NCBI RefSeq assembly: GCF_014205845.1
Contig: NZ_JACHCR010000001.1
Location: 186,001-250,000, forward strand
Length of the DNA: 64,000 nt
Source of the DNA: Mucilaginibacter cryoferens
Lineage (GTDB): Bacteria > Bacteroidota > Bacteroidia > Sphingobacteriales > Sphingobacteriaceae
Direction: 5' to 3'
The notes beneath the pieces are model-generated. The model saw only the letters and a list, made by a program, of their open reading frames with translations, ran no database searches and had not been told where the DNA came from. Of this stretch, positions 26,771 to 36,901 are shown one piece after another. The position numbers and the translations under genes are program-made. Every line of letters starts with the position of its first letter. Position 1 is the first letter of the stretch.

Positions 26771-28486
26771 TTAATGCGAATCGCGGGTTACTTTTGATCC
26801 TGAGCCACCTACCAAAAAATCCAGGTCGGCACCTTTATCGGCTTGCTGTACATGCTTTATATACAAGTTTGCATATCCACGTGTTGCAACCGGTATTGGC
26901 GGTATCCACCTGCTTCTTCTGTTGGTCAGCTCTTCATCGCTTACTTCAAGATGGATGCGCTTGCCTGCTACGTCCAGTTCTATCATATCGCCGTTTTCAA
27001 CAAGCCCCAAATTTCCGCCAATAGCAGATTCGGGAGATACATGGAGAATAACGGTACCATAGGCTGTGCCGCTCATCCTGCCATCAGATATCCGTACCAT
27101 ATCTATTACCCCCTTGTCCAGCAATTTTTTTGGTAACGTCATATTACCAACTTCGGGCATACCGGGGTAGCCCACAGGGCCCACACTTTTTAGCACCATT
27201 ACACAAGTTTCATCGATATCCAGATCAGGGTCATCTATTCGGGCATGGTAATCCTCAATATCTTCAAACACTACCGCGCGACCGCGGTGCTGCATTAGGC
27301 CAGGGCTTGCTGCGGATGGTTTGATGACCGCTCCGTTAATTGCCAGATTCCCTTTGAGCACTGTAATGCCAGCCTCCTGGATCAGCGGCTCCTTAAAATC
27401 ATAAATTACCTCCTTATTATAGTTTATTCCTGCATGGGCTATATTTTCAGCATGGGTTTTACCGCTAACCGTGATGGCATCCATTTTTAAAACTGATTCC
27501 ATTTGTTTTAAAACAGCCGGTACTCCACCTGCATAATAAAAGTCTTCCATCAGGAACTTACCTGATGGCATCAGGTTTACCAGCAAGGGCATTTTACTGC
27601 CGATGTCGTCAAAGTCTTCCAGGTTAAGCGGCACCCCAATCCGACCTGCAATAGCCGTAAGGTGGATAATAAAGTTTGATGACCCTCCTACAGCCGCGTT
27701 AACTTTAATGGCGTTTTTAAAAGCGTCAAGTGTTAGTATCTTAGAAATACGCAGATCTTCTTTAACCATTTCAACTATTCTCCTGCCAGACAGTTGTGCA
27801 AGTCTTTTCCGCCTCGCGTCAACAGCCGGAATAGCGGCTCCCCCTGTTAGGCTCATGCCCAATGCCTCCACCATACAGGCCATCGTGGATGCTGTGCCCA
27901 TCGTCATACAATGGCCCGGACTACGGGACATACAGCTTTCCACCTCCGCGTACTCGTCATAACTGATGTTACCTTTCTTTAACTCTTCTGTCAATTTCCA
28001 TACACTGGTACCCGAGCCAATATCCTGGCCGTGGTATTTTCCGTTCAGCATAGGCCCGCCCTGCACCACAATGGTTGGGAGATCTACACTTGCCGCCCCC
28101 ATTAAGGTAGACGGTGTGGTTTTATCACAGCCTGTAAGCAATACCACGCCATCAATCGGGTTCCCTCTTATGGATTCTTCTGCATCCATGCTGGCCAAAT
28201 TACGAAACAGCATGGCGGTGGGTTTGAGCAGCGTTTCGCCTAAAGACATAATTGGAAATTCAACCGGAAACCCACCGGCTTCGAGCACACCACGACGTAC
28301 ACTTTCTGCAATGTCGCGCAGATGCGCGTTGCAAGGTGTCAGCTCTGACCAGGTATTACAGATTCCTATTACCGGTCTGCCGTCAAACATATCTTCCGGC
28401 ATTCCCTGGTTTTTCATCCAACTCCGGTAGATAAGACCCATTTTATCTTTCTTGCCAAACCAGTCCGAACTTCTATACAATCCCAT
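26771..28486 (-). CDS. IlvD/Edd-family sugar-acid dehydratase (pentonate type)
   Basis: 571 residues. Cys52 (LTPCNAH), Cys120 (TGCDKTTPS) and Cys193 (GHCMTMGTAS) have the spacing (68 and 73) of the [2Fe-2S] ligands in L-arabinonate and D-xylonate dehydratases, and Lys122 would be the Mg-site lysine. This class removes water from a sugar acid to give a 2-keto-3-deoxy acid. Length and start (RSSDWFGKKDKMGLIYRSWM) also fit that subgroup rather than biosynthetic IlvD. Neighbours (FAH-fold dehydratase, GntP carrier, KGSADH remnant) support a Weimberg-type route to 2-oxoglutarate. The exact pentonate is undetermined. Confidence 0.9.
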   Translation of the reverse strand: MGLYRSSDWFGKKDKMGLIYRSWMKNQGMPEDMFDGRPVIGICNTWSELTPCNAHLRDIAESVRRGVLEAGGFPVEFPIMSLGETLLKPTAMLFRNLASMDAEESIRGNPIDGVVLLTGCDKTTPSTLMGAASVDLPTIVVQGGPMLNGKYHGQDIGSGTSVWKLTEELKKGNISYDEYAEVESCMSRSPGHCMTMGTASTMACMVEALGMSLTGGAAIPAVDARRKRLAQLSGRRIVEMVKEDLRISKILTLDAFKNAIKVNAAVGGSSNFIIHLTAIAGRIGVPLNLEDFDDIGSKMPLLVNLMPSGKFLMEDFYYAGGVPAVLKQMESVLKMDAITVSGKTHAENIAHAGINYNKEVIYDFKEPLIQEAGITVLKGNLAINGAVIKPSAASPGLMQHRGRAVVFEDIEDYHARIDDPDLDIDETCVMVLKSVGPVGYPGMPEVGNMTLPKKLLDKGVIDMVRISDGRMSGTAYGTVILHVSPESAIGGNLGLVENGDMIELDVAGKRIHLEVSDEELTNRRSRWIPPIPVATRGYANLYIKHVQQADKGADLDFLVGGSGSKVTRDSH

Positions 28487-28513
28487 AACTGCCTATATAT
28501 GTTAGTTTATAAT

Positions 28514-28712
28514 TTAGATTTCTTCGTTGCTTAAACAGCCGTTAGTTAGCTGCCAAATGCCTAATGGATTAGTGTTTTTTAATTCATTAGGCGGCAGGCC
28601 CTGCGGCATATTCTGGTAACATACCGGCCGCGTAAACCTGTTAATTGCCGCCGATGTGCTCCTGGGGCGGTTGTGGCCGGGAACGGACCGCCATGAACCA
28701 TGGCACTGCATA
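28514..28712 (-). pseudogene. C-terminal remnant of 2,5-dioxovalerate (KGSA) dehydrogenase
   Basis: Two minus frames together spell the C terminus of an NAD(P)-dependent 2-oxoglutarate-semialdehyde dehydrogenase: VCSAMVHGGPFPATTAPG in one frame, then after a frameshift near 28655 AINRFTRPVCYQNMPQGLPP and ELKNTNPLGIWQLTNG in another, ending in a stop. Only about 65 residues of an expected 500 or more remain, without the catalytic Cys and cofactor domain. It lies exactly where the last enzyme of the pathway would be, between the FAH-fold and IlvD/Edd genes. Confidence 0.85.
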
Positions 28713-28760
28713 CTTCAACTATATACAGATCAAAACCTATAACTTGTTCTCCAACCATCA

Positions 28761-29597
28761 TCAGGCAACTGTGTTAATCAATGTCCCAATTTCTGCAATG
28801 GTTATTTTTACAAGGTCGCCGGCATGTAGGGTAAAATCATCATGTGGTATTATGCCGGTGCCGGTCATTAAAAAGACACCGTGGGGAAAATCCAGTTCCC
28901 TAAACAGATAACTAACCAGTTCGGTATGTTTACGCTTCATTTGGTTTATGGAAATGTGATCGCTGAACACAACAGCAAAATCCCTGATGATCTCCATATT
29001 AATCCTTGTATCGGGATTGATCGGTTTTTCCTGCACCAGCAGGCAGGGGCCCAATGCTGCCGCGCCATTATATGATTTGGCTTGAGGCAGATAAAGCGGA
29101 TTTTCACCCTCGATGTCTCTTGACGACATATCATTGCCGATTGTATATCCTTCAATTGTGCCTGCCGAGCAAATAAATAAAGTCAATTCAGGCTCTGGCA
29201 CATTCCATTTAGAGTCTTTGCGGATGCGAACCTCGCCGCCAGGCCCAACTGTTCGGTGGGCAGGTGCTTTAAAAAAAAGTTCGGGCCGCTCTGCATCATA
29301 TACCCGGGTATAAAAGTCGCCCCCTTTTGCATCTTTTGATTCTTCTATCCGGGCTTCCCGGCTGCGAAAATAAGTTACGCCCGATGCCCATACTTCCTGA
29401 TCAGCAATAGGTACCAACAGCGCTGAAGTGATCAGCTCCTGCAATTGATCGTTGGCTTTAAGATGTTGCAGTTCATTGCTAACAGCTTCAAAAAGATTGC
29501 TGCGGTTTACAAAAACATTCCAGTTCTGCTCTTCAGACAAAAAATACTGCTCATTGTGGTTAACAATAATACCTCGCGTAGTGTTATAAATTCTCAT
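28761..29597 (-). CDS. FAH-fold 2-keto-3-deoxy-pentonate dehydratase
   Basis: 278 residues. The FAH-fold metal site is visible as Glu135 and Glu137 (VPEPELTL) and Asp156 in the strongly conserved [19 protein letters not shown]. The same spacing of metal ligands is seen in 2-keto-3-deoxy-D-arabinonate dehydratases, which make 2,5-dioxopentanoate. An alternative is another FAH-family hydrolase, but the genes around it favour sugar-acid catabolism. It is first in the leftward operon, and its stop abuts the aldehyde-dehydrogenase remnant. Confidence 0.87.
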   Translation of the reverse strand: MRIYNTTRGIIVNHNEQYFLSEEQNWNVFVNRSNLFEAVSNELQHLKANDQLQELITSALLVPIADQEVWASGVTYFRSREARIEESKDAKGGDFYTRVYDAERPELFFKAPAHRTVGPGGEVRIRKDSKWNVPEPELTLFICSAGTIEGYTIGNDMSSRDIEGENPLYLPQAKSYNGAAALGPCLLVQEKPINPDTRINMEIIRDFAVVFSDHISINQMKRKHTELVSYLFRELDFPHGVFLMTGTGIIPHDDFTLHAGDLVKITIAEIGTLINTVA

Positions 29598-30381
29598 GAT
29601 CGTTGGTTAAGCTTGGTGCGGTGAATATAGGATTTATTGATTTATTTCAGAACCATCACCAGGTAAGCAGGTGCTAAATAAGCCTTCTCAAGCGGTATTT
29701 ACTGTATATTGTTAATATATTACAAAAAATTGCGCCAATAATAAAGTGACCCGGTTTACCAAAGTTTTGCGTTTGATAGCCGTTTATCAAATCTCTGTTT
29801 ATCTTATCAATGATAGCGCTTCAATAAGGTATTAGTAAGGGACTACGCCATACTTCATTTGGCATTACTTAAACTATATAACAAACGATGAAACGTACAA
29901 GTTGGTGATAAATGTCAGCTGCTTTTCGTATCACAGACAAGGGCGTGCACACTGAATAAGATTAAATCACCACAGGCTTTATGGCGAAGACGGGCAGATT
30001 GATCCCCGAAACTCTAAGGATAGAGACCTCCCCATGCCAATAAATAGGTATTAACTAACATGGTGCCTGCCCAAGTAATACGCGGTTTGGCCAAACTACA
30101 GGTTTTGTAAAGTTTTACTAATCTCAATCATTTTAATGAACGCGCTATAAAAAATACAACTTTACTAACCCTAAGCATGGCGCGGTAACTTACCTTACCG
30201 AAGGCGAGCCAAAGCTATTGCCGCATACTGGAAAATTAATAGAAACTGAGTTAATAGAGCCTTTTCAGTTTGACCAAAATACGTTGAACAAGTTAATTTC
30301 GAGATCGTTAATTGCCATTTTTTATCTATTCAACACAAAGGGAGGGCACTCTATCAGGATGTGCTGGTTCAGATTGCTATC
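29598..30381. other. intergenic region upstream of the sugar-acid operon
   Basis: 784 bp between the FAH-fold gene and the AraC-type gene. It carries copy 1 of the shared motif (29711-29736). A plus-strand stretch at about 30175-30382 is open for some 65 codons without a start (GAVTYLTEGEPKLLPHTGKL, then a hydrophilic tail) and may be the remnant of a lost gene; it was not identified. Confidence 0.4.
29711..29736 (+). promoter_or_regulatory. shared island motif, copy 1
   Basis: GTTAATATATTACAAAAAATTGC and GCC. It shares the TTAATATATTACAA core with copies at 31476 and 31761 and lies 114 bp upstream of the FAH-fold gene start. Confidence 0.6.
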
Positions 30382-31272
30382 CTAATCTGTTAATTTCATT
30401 GCTTCGGTTCTGAGGTAGTTTTGCCGGTAATCCAGCGGATTTTTTTTTGTTAGGGTTTTAAACTGATGATAGAAGTGAGAAATATTATTATAACCACAGG
30501 CGTACCCGATCTCGGCCATATTAAACTCCTCTTCAACCAATAACCGGCATGCATGCCCTATCCTCACTTCCATTAAGAATTGGATATAAGTTTTTTTTGT
30601 TTTTGATTTAAAATACCTGCAAAACGAATGTTTGCCCATATTGATGATGGACGCTACATCCTCTAAAACAACTTTGCGATGATAATTACTAAAGGTATAT
30701 TCAAATATCGTATTGATCCGGCTTTGGTCAACCTTATTTACTTCAGGGTTAAAGCCACTGGATGATATCAACTCATATTCTTTCGAAGCCGCTATCAGTT
30801 CCAGTGCAGAAAATAAATTGATCAGTTTTCTGGCCGGAGAATCAAGGAGCATTTCTTCTGCTATTTTAGCTACTTTTCGTCTGGTTGCTCCTTTTAATCG
30901 CAAACCCAGCTTACTGATATGGAGTAACTTTACAATCGAACTTATTTCAGGAAGATTTAGAAAGGCATCCCCCCCAATATTATTTTGAAATAAAATGACG
31001 ATTGTCTCGCCAATTTTTTCATCATCCCGCTCCAGGCATTCTTTTTCGCCCCTGAAGGTATGGGGCAGGTTTGAGCCAAATAAAAATACATCACCATTTT
31101 TAAACGGGCCCACATGATCGCCTATCAGGCAGGTACCATATGTTCGTTTAAGTACTAGCAATTCACATTCCGGATGATAATGCCAGGCACTTGTTATGGC
31201 ATGTCCTATATCCTTATGAATATTAAAGGACTGTTCCGGGTTTGGAGTAGCCTTTTTCAATGTAGCCTTCAT
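30382..31272 (-). CDS. AraC-family transcriptional regulator with N-terminal cupin
   Basis: 296 residues. The N-terminal half (about 20-110) has a cupin-like sugar-binding pattern (AWHYHPECELLVLKRTYGTCLIGDHVGPFKNGDVFLFGSNLPHTF), and the C-terminal 100 residues contain the two AraC helix-turn-helix units (VASIINMGKHSFCRYFKSKT and MAEIGYACGYNNISHFYHQF). It is placed between the sugar-acid operon and the SusCD-GH3 genes and is the best candidate for the regulator that binds the three motif copies. Same strand as the sugar-acid operon but 785 bp away. Confidence 0.92.
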   Translation of the reverse strand: MKATLKKATPNPEQSFNIHKDIGHAITSAWHYHPECELLVLKRTYGTCLIGDHVGPFKNGDVFLFGSNLPHTFRGEKECLERDDEKIGETIVILFQNNIGGDAFLNLPEISSIVKLLHISKLGLRLKGATRRKVAKIAEEMLLDSPARKLINLFSALELIAASKEYELISSSGFNPEVNKVDQSRINTIFEYTFSNYHRKVVLEDVASIINMGKHSFCRYFKSKTKKTYIQFLMEVRIGHACRLLVEEEFNMAEIGYACGYNNISHFYHQFKTLTKKNPLDYRQNYLRTEAMKLTD

Positions 31273-31475
31273 CTTTTATAATTGGTTAATTATCCCTGAA
31301 TTTATAATTTATGACTGACATTTTGAAATGTGTTTTCTGTCAGCTAATATTTGTTACTATTTAACGCATGCTCCAATTTGGAATACGCCTCGGATTAAAA
31401 TAAACTTAAATATTTAATAATCAGCGAAATAAATAAAACATCAAACCGGCACCTAAAGTTCAATAAACGCTGCTT

Positions 31476-31506
31476 GCTAATATATTACAAAAATTTGCTT
31501 TGATAC
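31476..31506 (+). promoter_or_regulatory. shared island motif, copy 2
   Basis: GCTAATATATTACAAAAATT then TGCTTTGATAC. It lies 204 bp upstream of the AraC-type gene start, on the opposite strand to that gene. Confidence 0.7.
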
Positions 31507-31760
31507 TACGTTTCATTGCCTCATTATTCTGTATTCTATATAGCCCGGGATAGTACAGGAATTTCGGGTTATATTACTTTCCGTTTCATCTTCCTTGTGT
31601 ACAGCCCTCAGCAGCCCATGACATCCGATCTATCCAAATCCTCAGTCCATTTTATATCAACCGTAATCGGCAAAACTTAATAAACCGGCAGGGGACGAAT
31701 AGCACAATTGAATAATTATGTGCTATATCTATACAAAGTGTCTCATCTTAATTACGCCAT

Positions 31761-31792
31761 GTTAATATGTTACAATTTTTTGCTTTGATACT
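31761..31792 (+). promoter_or_regulatory. shared island motif, copy 3
   Basis: GTTAATATGTTACAATTTTT then TGCTTTGATACT. The extension TTTGCTTTGATACT is shared with copy 2. It lies about 380 bp upstream of susC. Confidence 0.7.
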
Positions 31793-32170
31793 GAAATTAC
31801 TTTTCAAGGAAGTTGCCTTTATTTGCTTCGTAACATAAAAGTTGCAAACCAATTATATAACCAGCAATACTGTTAATTTATTAGGTGCCGGTTTTGTTTT
31901 AATAAGATAGTTATAACCCATTATTGTATGTTGAGACATAGACAGTGATGCCTGGTTTTAAATGATCCTGTAAAATTGGCAACAGAATTTAATTGAATAA
32001 ATACAACTAAATCATAATTATATGAGATAAACTTACTTAATATCTAGCAGAACGGTGCCCCGGGCTGGTTCTGCATTCTTTCCTTTTTTTTCCGAAACCA
32101 CGGAAGCGGCTTTACCAAGCTGCAAGGGAATCTTTGTTTCAAATTTTAATCTATTTAACCTAATTAAATT

Positions 32171-35100
32171 ATGGAAAAAAAGTCATTACCATTATTATTT
32201 ACATGTACTTTGTTAGCTGTAGTCATGCTCTTGCAGTCTGCTGCGGTTACCAAAGCCGCGTCTGCATCAAAACTTGTTTTAAAAGCAGTTACCGGTAAGG
32301 TAACAGACGAAAAGGGAAGCGGTTTACCCGGTGTAACCATTACCGAAAAAGGTACGCACAACAATACTGTTACCAACGCGTCTGGCGATTATAAATTAGA
32401 TGTTGCCAATACCGGCGCAGTCCTGGTATTTACTTTCATCGGTTATTCTCCTCTCGAAATATCCGTCGGTAGTCAAACTACAGTAAATGCTGCAATGACG
32501 CCAACATCCAGTGCCTTAAACGAGGTAATTGTTACCGCACTCGGTATTAAAAGAGCGGCCAAAAGCCTTGGCTACTCTGCTCAGAAAGCTGATGTGCAGG
32601 CCATGCAAACCAACCGGACAACTAACCTTGCCAATGCACTCGAAGGTCAGGTGGCGGGTTTAGATGTATCCCCACCCGCGGCCGGGCCGGGCGGTAGTAC
32701 TAAAATTAGATTACGCGGGCAATCTTCCTTTACAGCAGACAATTCGCCACTTATCGTCATTAATGGTTTACCGATGTCGCAAGGTGCAAGCAGCAATAAT
32801 GGCTATACTCAAAATACAGACCAGGGAGATAATCTGCAGGGCATTAATCAGGATGACATTGAGTCCATGACCGTTTTAAAAGGTTCAACAGCCGCAGCCT
32901 TATATGGGTCGCGTGCAGTTAATGGCGCAATTATAATCACTACCAAAACCGGCGCTAAAAATACGGGCATTGGTATCGAGTTCAATTCCAACTTCACCCA
33001 AAGCCAGGCGCTTGATTTTACCGACTTTCAGTATCAATACGGGCAAGGTGAAAACAACATCAGGCCCTCATCCCAGGGTACAGCCCAAAGTTCTGGTGCC
33101 TGGAGTTTTGGCGTACCGTTTGATAATGTCCCTACATACCAGTTCGACGGAGTTCAGCGCCCATATGCGCCTGTAAAAAACCGCATCAATACTTTTTTCA
33201 GAGTTGCACCATCATGGAGCAATACAATTGCGATTTCAGGAGGAAATGATAAAGGAAGTTTCCGGGTTTCCATTTCTAACCAGGATGCAGACGGTATTGT
33301 ACCCAATAACAGCTTCCACAAAAAGATTTTTAACGTCGGCGTTAACTATAAACTTACCGATAAACTGTCTGCACAGTTCTACGTGAATTACGACCACCAG
33401 CTTAACAATAATCCGCCGGTTATTGGCATCCAGGGGCTATCCATTCCAACATCTATTTACAGACTTGCCAACTCGATAGATTTTAACGTGCTCAAAGCAG
33501 GCGCAATAGATGCCAATGGCAATGAAACACCTACATCGCGTTTTTCAACTGTCACCAACCCCTATTGGATCTTGGCAAACCAGGTTCAAAAACAAACTAA
33601 AGATCATTTATTAGGAACCGCCGTGGTGCGTTACCAATTCTTTGATTGGCTATATCTGCAGGGGCGTGCGAGTACAGATCTTTTACAAAGTACTTTTGAG
33701 GCCAATACCCCAACTGGAACATTATCTGTGGGCGCAGCACCGGCGGGCCTGTTTAATGGCGGGTATAGCATCAACACGGTAAACACCAGACAAAACAATT
33801 TTGATTTCTTACTGGGAGGTGGCCATACATGGAAAAATTTTGGATTTAACGCCACAGTGGGTGGTAATAACTTTCCTTTGGTTACATCAATGTTTAGTGA
33901 AAGCGTCACCAACTTTTACATTAGGGGCTTATACACTATTGGAAACGGCGTAACAAACACCTCTACCTATAACTTATCTAAACAAACGGTCAATTCCCTT
34001 TATGGTACTGCCGAGTTCTCTTATAAAAACTTGCTTTACCTCAATGTTACCGGTCGTACAGATTGGTATTCGGTATTAGCTAAAGATCTTGATCATTACT
34101 TTTACCCTTCAATTAGTGGTAGTTTCGTATTTTCAGAACTGCTTCCCGACGCAAAGTGGTTAAATTTTGGAAAGCTTAGGATTGCAATAGCCGAAACCGG
34201 AAGTGCAGGCACAGTTGCGCCGTATAATGCCTTAACTTTTGCACTATCCTCAAACGCATTTAATGGACTCCCGTTAGGAAGCATCAATAATACAATTTCG
34301 CCTAATCCCCGGATCAAGCCCTTTGGAGTTAACGAAAAAGAAATAGGACTTGAAATACACATGTTCAATAACCGTGTTAACCTGGATGTTGCTACATATA
34401 ATAAAAAAACCACCAATCAGGCTGTTCCCATAAGCCTTTCTGCGGCCAGCGGCTATAGCAGCACTTTGGTAAACTTAGGCGGGTTGGAGAATAAAGGACT
34501 GGAGTTTAACCTGGAGTTAATTCCGGTTCGAAACCAAAAGATAACATGGAAAACAGCGTTTAACACAGCCTTCAATTCATCTAAGGTTTTGTCTTTAGCT
34601 AACAACCAATCACAGCTGGTTGTTGGTAGCCCGGAGTTTTTCGGAACCATTGTTGATGTTGTAGGTTTACCGCTCAATCAAATTCAGGGTGCCACCTATA
34701 AGCGCGATGCGGCCGGAAATGTACTTTTAACGGGGGGGAAACCTACAGCAAGCACAACGCCCGTTAATTTTGGCAGTGGTTTGCCTACATCAACAGGCGG
34801 TTGGATAAATACAGTGATGTACAAAGGTTTTATTTTTGTTGCACATATTGATTATAAAGCCGGCGGAAAAGTTTTATCAAGCACCAACTTAAACTTATTA
34901 AGGGAAGGCCTATCAAAAGAATCGTTACCGGGCAGGGTTGGCGGTGTTATTTACCCGGGTGTAAATTCTACCGATGGCCTGCCGAACACAACCGCTGTAA
35001 ATGCGGAAGATTTTTACGCCAATTACCGTTCCACCAATATTCTTGACCCTTTTGTTTATAGTTCTAGCTTCATCAAGTTGAGAAACCTGTCGTTAGGGTA

Positions 35101-35305
35101 TGACCTGTCCAGGTTCATCAATAAAAAGTATGTGAAAAGCTTAGTGCTTTCGGCAGTATGTCACAACGTGCTGATCATTAAGAAATACACACCTAATATC
35201 GATCCCGAAGCGATAGGGTCAAGTGGCGATAATTTGACAGGATACGAACAAGCAGCGTTGCCAACCATACGCACCTATGGATTTAATATGAACATAAAAT
35301 TCTAA
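32171..35305 (+). CDS. SusC/RagA-type TonB-dependent outer-membrane transporter
   Basis: 1044 residues. Signal peptide (1 to about 30), a carboxypeptidase-regulatory-like domain (VTGKVTDEKGSGLPGVTITEKG, about 38-120), the plug domain with TNLANALEGQVAGLDV and RLRGQSSF followed by the SMTVLKGSTAAALYGSRAVNGAIIITTK region, and a beta-barrel ending in aromatic residues (TYGFNMNIKF). With SusD it imports oligosaccharides across the outer membrane. There is no STN domain, so it is not a FecR-signalling type; regulation probably comes from the AraC protein upstream. Confidence 0.95.
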   Translation: MEKKSLPLLFTCTLLAVVMLLQSAAVTKAASASKLVLKAVTGKVTDEKGSGLPGVTITEKGTHNNTVTNASGDYKLDVANTGAVLVFTFIGYSPLEISVGSQTTVNAAMTPTSSALNEVIVTALGIKRAAKSLGYSAQKADVQAMQTNRTTNLANALEGQVAGLDVSPPAAGPGGSTKIRLRGQSSFTADNSPLIVINGLPMSQGASSNNGYTQNTDQGDNLQGINQDDIESMTVLKGSTAAALYGSRAVNGAIIITTKTGAKNTGIGIEFNSNFTQSQALDFTDFQYQYGQGENNIRPSSQGTAQSSGAWSFGVPFDNVPTYQFDGVQRPYAPVKNRINTFFRVAPSWSNTIAISGGNDKGSFRVSISNQDADGIVPNNSFHKKIFNVGVNYKLTDKLSAQFYVNYDHQLNNNPPVIGIQGLSIPTSIYRLANSIDFNVLKAGAIDANGNETPTSRFSTVTNPYWILANQVQKQTKDHLLGTAVVRYQFFDWLYLQGRASTDLLQSTFEANTPTGTLSVGAAPAGLFNGGYSINTVNTRQNNFDFLLGGGHTWKNFGFNATVGGNNFPLVTSMFSESVTNFYIRGLYTIGNGVTNTSTYNLSKQTVNSLYGTAEFSYKNLLYLNVTGRTDWYSVLAKDLDHYFYPSISGSFVFSELLPDAKWLNFGKLRIAIAETGSAGTVAPYNALTFALSSNAFNGLPLGSINNTISPNPRIKPFGVNEKEIGLEIHMFNNRVNLDVATYNKKTTNQAVPISLSAASGYSSTLVNLGGLENKGLEFNLELIPVRNQKITWKTAFNTAFNSSKVLSLANNQSQLVVGSPEFFGTIVDVVGLPLNQIQGATYKRDAAGNVLLTGGKPTASTTPVNFGSGLPTSTGGWINTVMYKGFIFVAHIDYKAGGKVLSSTNLNLLREGLSKESLPGRVGGVIYPGVNSTDGLPNTTAVNAEDFYANYRSTNILDPFVYSSSFIKLRNLSLGYDLSRFINKKYVKSLVLSAVCHNVLIIKKYTPNIDPEAIGSSGDNLTGYEQAALPTIRTYGFNMNIKF

Positions 35306-35318
35306 TCCTCAATAAGAC

Positions 35319-36869
35319 ATGAAAAATATAACCATTATTTTAATTTCAGCGATCTGCATTTCTGTAATAAGCAGCTGCAATAAAGGATTTGATAAGTTGA
35401 ATATTAATCCAAACAATCCTACGAAACTTGACGCTGCATTTTTGTTTACAAATGCAGAATTTAGTACCTACGCGGCTATTATGGAAACAGAACCAACCGT
35501 GGTACAGCAATTCATCAACCCATTTACCGGTATTACCTCGGCGTTTAATTTTAATCAGGTAAACCAAGCCTACACTGTGCAAAGATGGAGTGCCGAGTTT
35601 ACAGGTACAAATACAGGAGCAACAACTTCTGCAGGCCCCGTGCAACTATTGGTGCAGATACTGAGCCAACTGAAAGAAAATACCGCCAGGACAAATTTAT
35701 ACAATGAAGCCAGAATATTGAAAGCCTATCAATTTATGACGCTGGTAGATACCTATGGAGATGTACCCTATACTGAAGCGGGCCAGGCTTATCTGGGCAA
35801 TATACTTACACCTAAGTATGATAATCAAGTGGCTATTTATACAGATATTGTTAATGAATTAACAACCGCTACTGCCGCGCTTGATCCTACAAAAGACATT
35901 GTTACGGCAGATGTGTTTTACGGGGGGAGTATTGCCCAATGGAAAAAATTGGGATACTCGTTGTTGTTGCGCGTTGGCATGCGCTATTCAAAATATGATG
36001 CGGCCAAAGCGCAAAGCATTGTGCAGGCTGCATTTGCCGGTGGAGTGATGACCTCTAACGCCGACAATTGCTTTTTAAAATATAATGTGACCTTTGTTAA
36101 CCCAGTTAGTCAAAATCTTTCTACACTAACCAATACCTATTATTTAGCAGAGCCTTTTGTAAACCAATTAAAAAATTCGGGAGACCCGAGACTAAAGTTT
36201 ATATCAGCGAAATATCCCAACCCGGCTGCCGCAACAAGTGGTGTGCCTGATACGCTGTCTGCCAATCAATTCGGTTTGCCAATAGGGTATAGTAGTGCCA
36301 CGTTGGCAACTGCGCCCGGGTTCAGGGGTGCTAATGGCTCTGGCTATAATTACTCGCAGATAAATTATAGCCTTTTGGGTAGTTTAACGGCGCCTCAGTT
36401 TTTTGTTACTTATGCACAAACACAATTACTACTGGCCGAGGCTGCTTTCAGAGGGTGGATAACCGGTGGAAATACGCCAGATATTTATTATGCCAATGGT
36501 ATCCGCGCGGCTATGGATCAATGGGCTTCCTACAATGCATCTGCCGTAATTCCGTTATCTACTGAAAACTCTTTTATCAATAGCCCGGTTAATGCTTATA
36601 ATGCCGCAAATGCCTTAAACCTGATCAATACGCAATACTGGATCGCGTCATGGGGTAATGGTTCCGAAGCATGGGCTAACTTTAGAAGAAGCGGTTTTCC
36701 AGCTTTATCGCCCAACACCATCGCCGGCCAAAGTATTACAGGTGGATTTGTTCGGCGGTATGTGTACCCAACGCTTGAGCTTTCGGCAAACCTAACTAAT
36801 TATAAGGCTGCCGTTGCAGATATTGGTGGTACAGATAATATGGACACCCGTGTTTTTTGGGACAAGTAG
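35319..36869 (+). CDS. SusD/RagB-type nutrient-binding lipoprotein (SusD-like_2 group)
   Basis: 516 residues. Lipoprotein signal with Cys20 in ISVISSCNKG, then NPNNPTKLDAAFLFTNAEF, AYQFMTLVDTYGDVPYTEA and the tetratricopeptide-like helices of the SusD fold. The C-terminal part holds NYSQINYSLLG and the WASWGNGSEAWANFRRSGFP-type ending of the SusD-like_2 subfamily. It caps the SusC barrel on the cell surface and binds glycan. It starts 13 bp after susC. Confidence 0.94.
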   Translation: MKNITIILISAICISVISSCNKGFDKLNINPNNPTKLDAAFLFTNAEFSTYAAIMETEPTVVQQFINPFTGITSAFNFNQVNQAYTVQRWSAEFTGTNTGATTSAGPVQLLVQILSQLKENTARTNLYNEARILKAYQFMTLVDTYGDVPYTEAGQAYLGNILTPKYDNQVAIYTDIVNELTTATAALDPTKDIVTADVFYGGSIAQWKKLGYSLLLRVGMRYSKYDAAKAQSIVQAAFAGGVMTSNADNCFLKYNVTFVNPVSQNLSTLTNTYYLAEPFVNQLKNSGDPRLKFISAKYPNPAAATSGVPDTLSANQFGLPIGYSSATLATAPGFRGANGSGYNYSQINYSLLGSLTAPQFFVTYAQTQLLLAEAAFRGWITGGNTPDIYYANGIRAAMDQWASYNASAVIPLSTENSFINSPVNAYNAANALNLINTQYWIASWGNGSEAWANFRRSGFPALSPNTIAGQSITGGFVRRYVYPTLELSANLTNYKAAVADIGGTDNMDTRVFWDK

Positions 36870-36901
36870 TTTATTGATAGCATATAACATATAGATTGGT
36901 G

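Larger units (their letters stand above)
31273..32170. other. long divergent regulatory region between AraC regulator and SusC
   Basis: 898 bp, AT-rich, with no ORF of note. Contains copies 2 and 3 of the shared motif. No perfect TTG-N19-TAnnTTTG promoter was found, so transcription may rely on activation. Confidence 0.5.
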
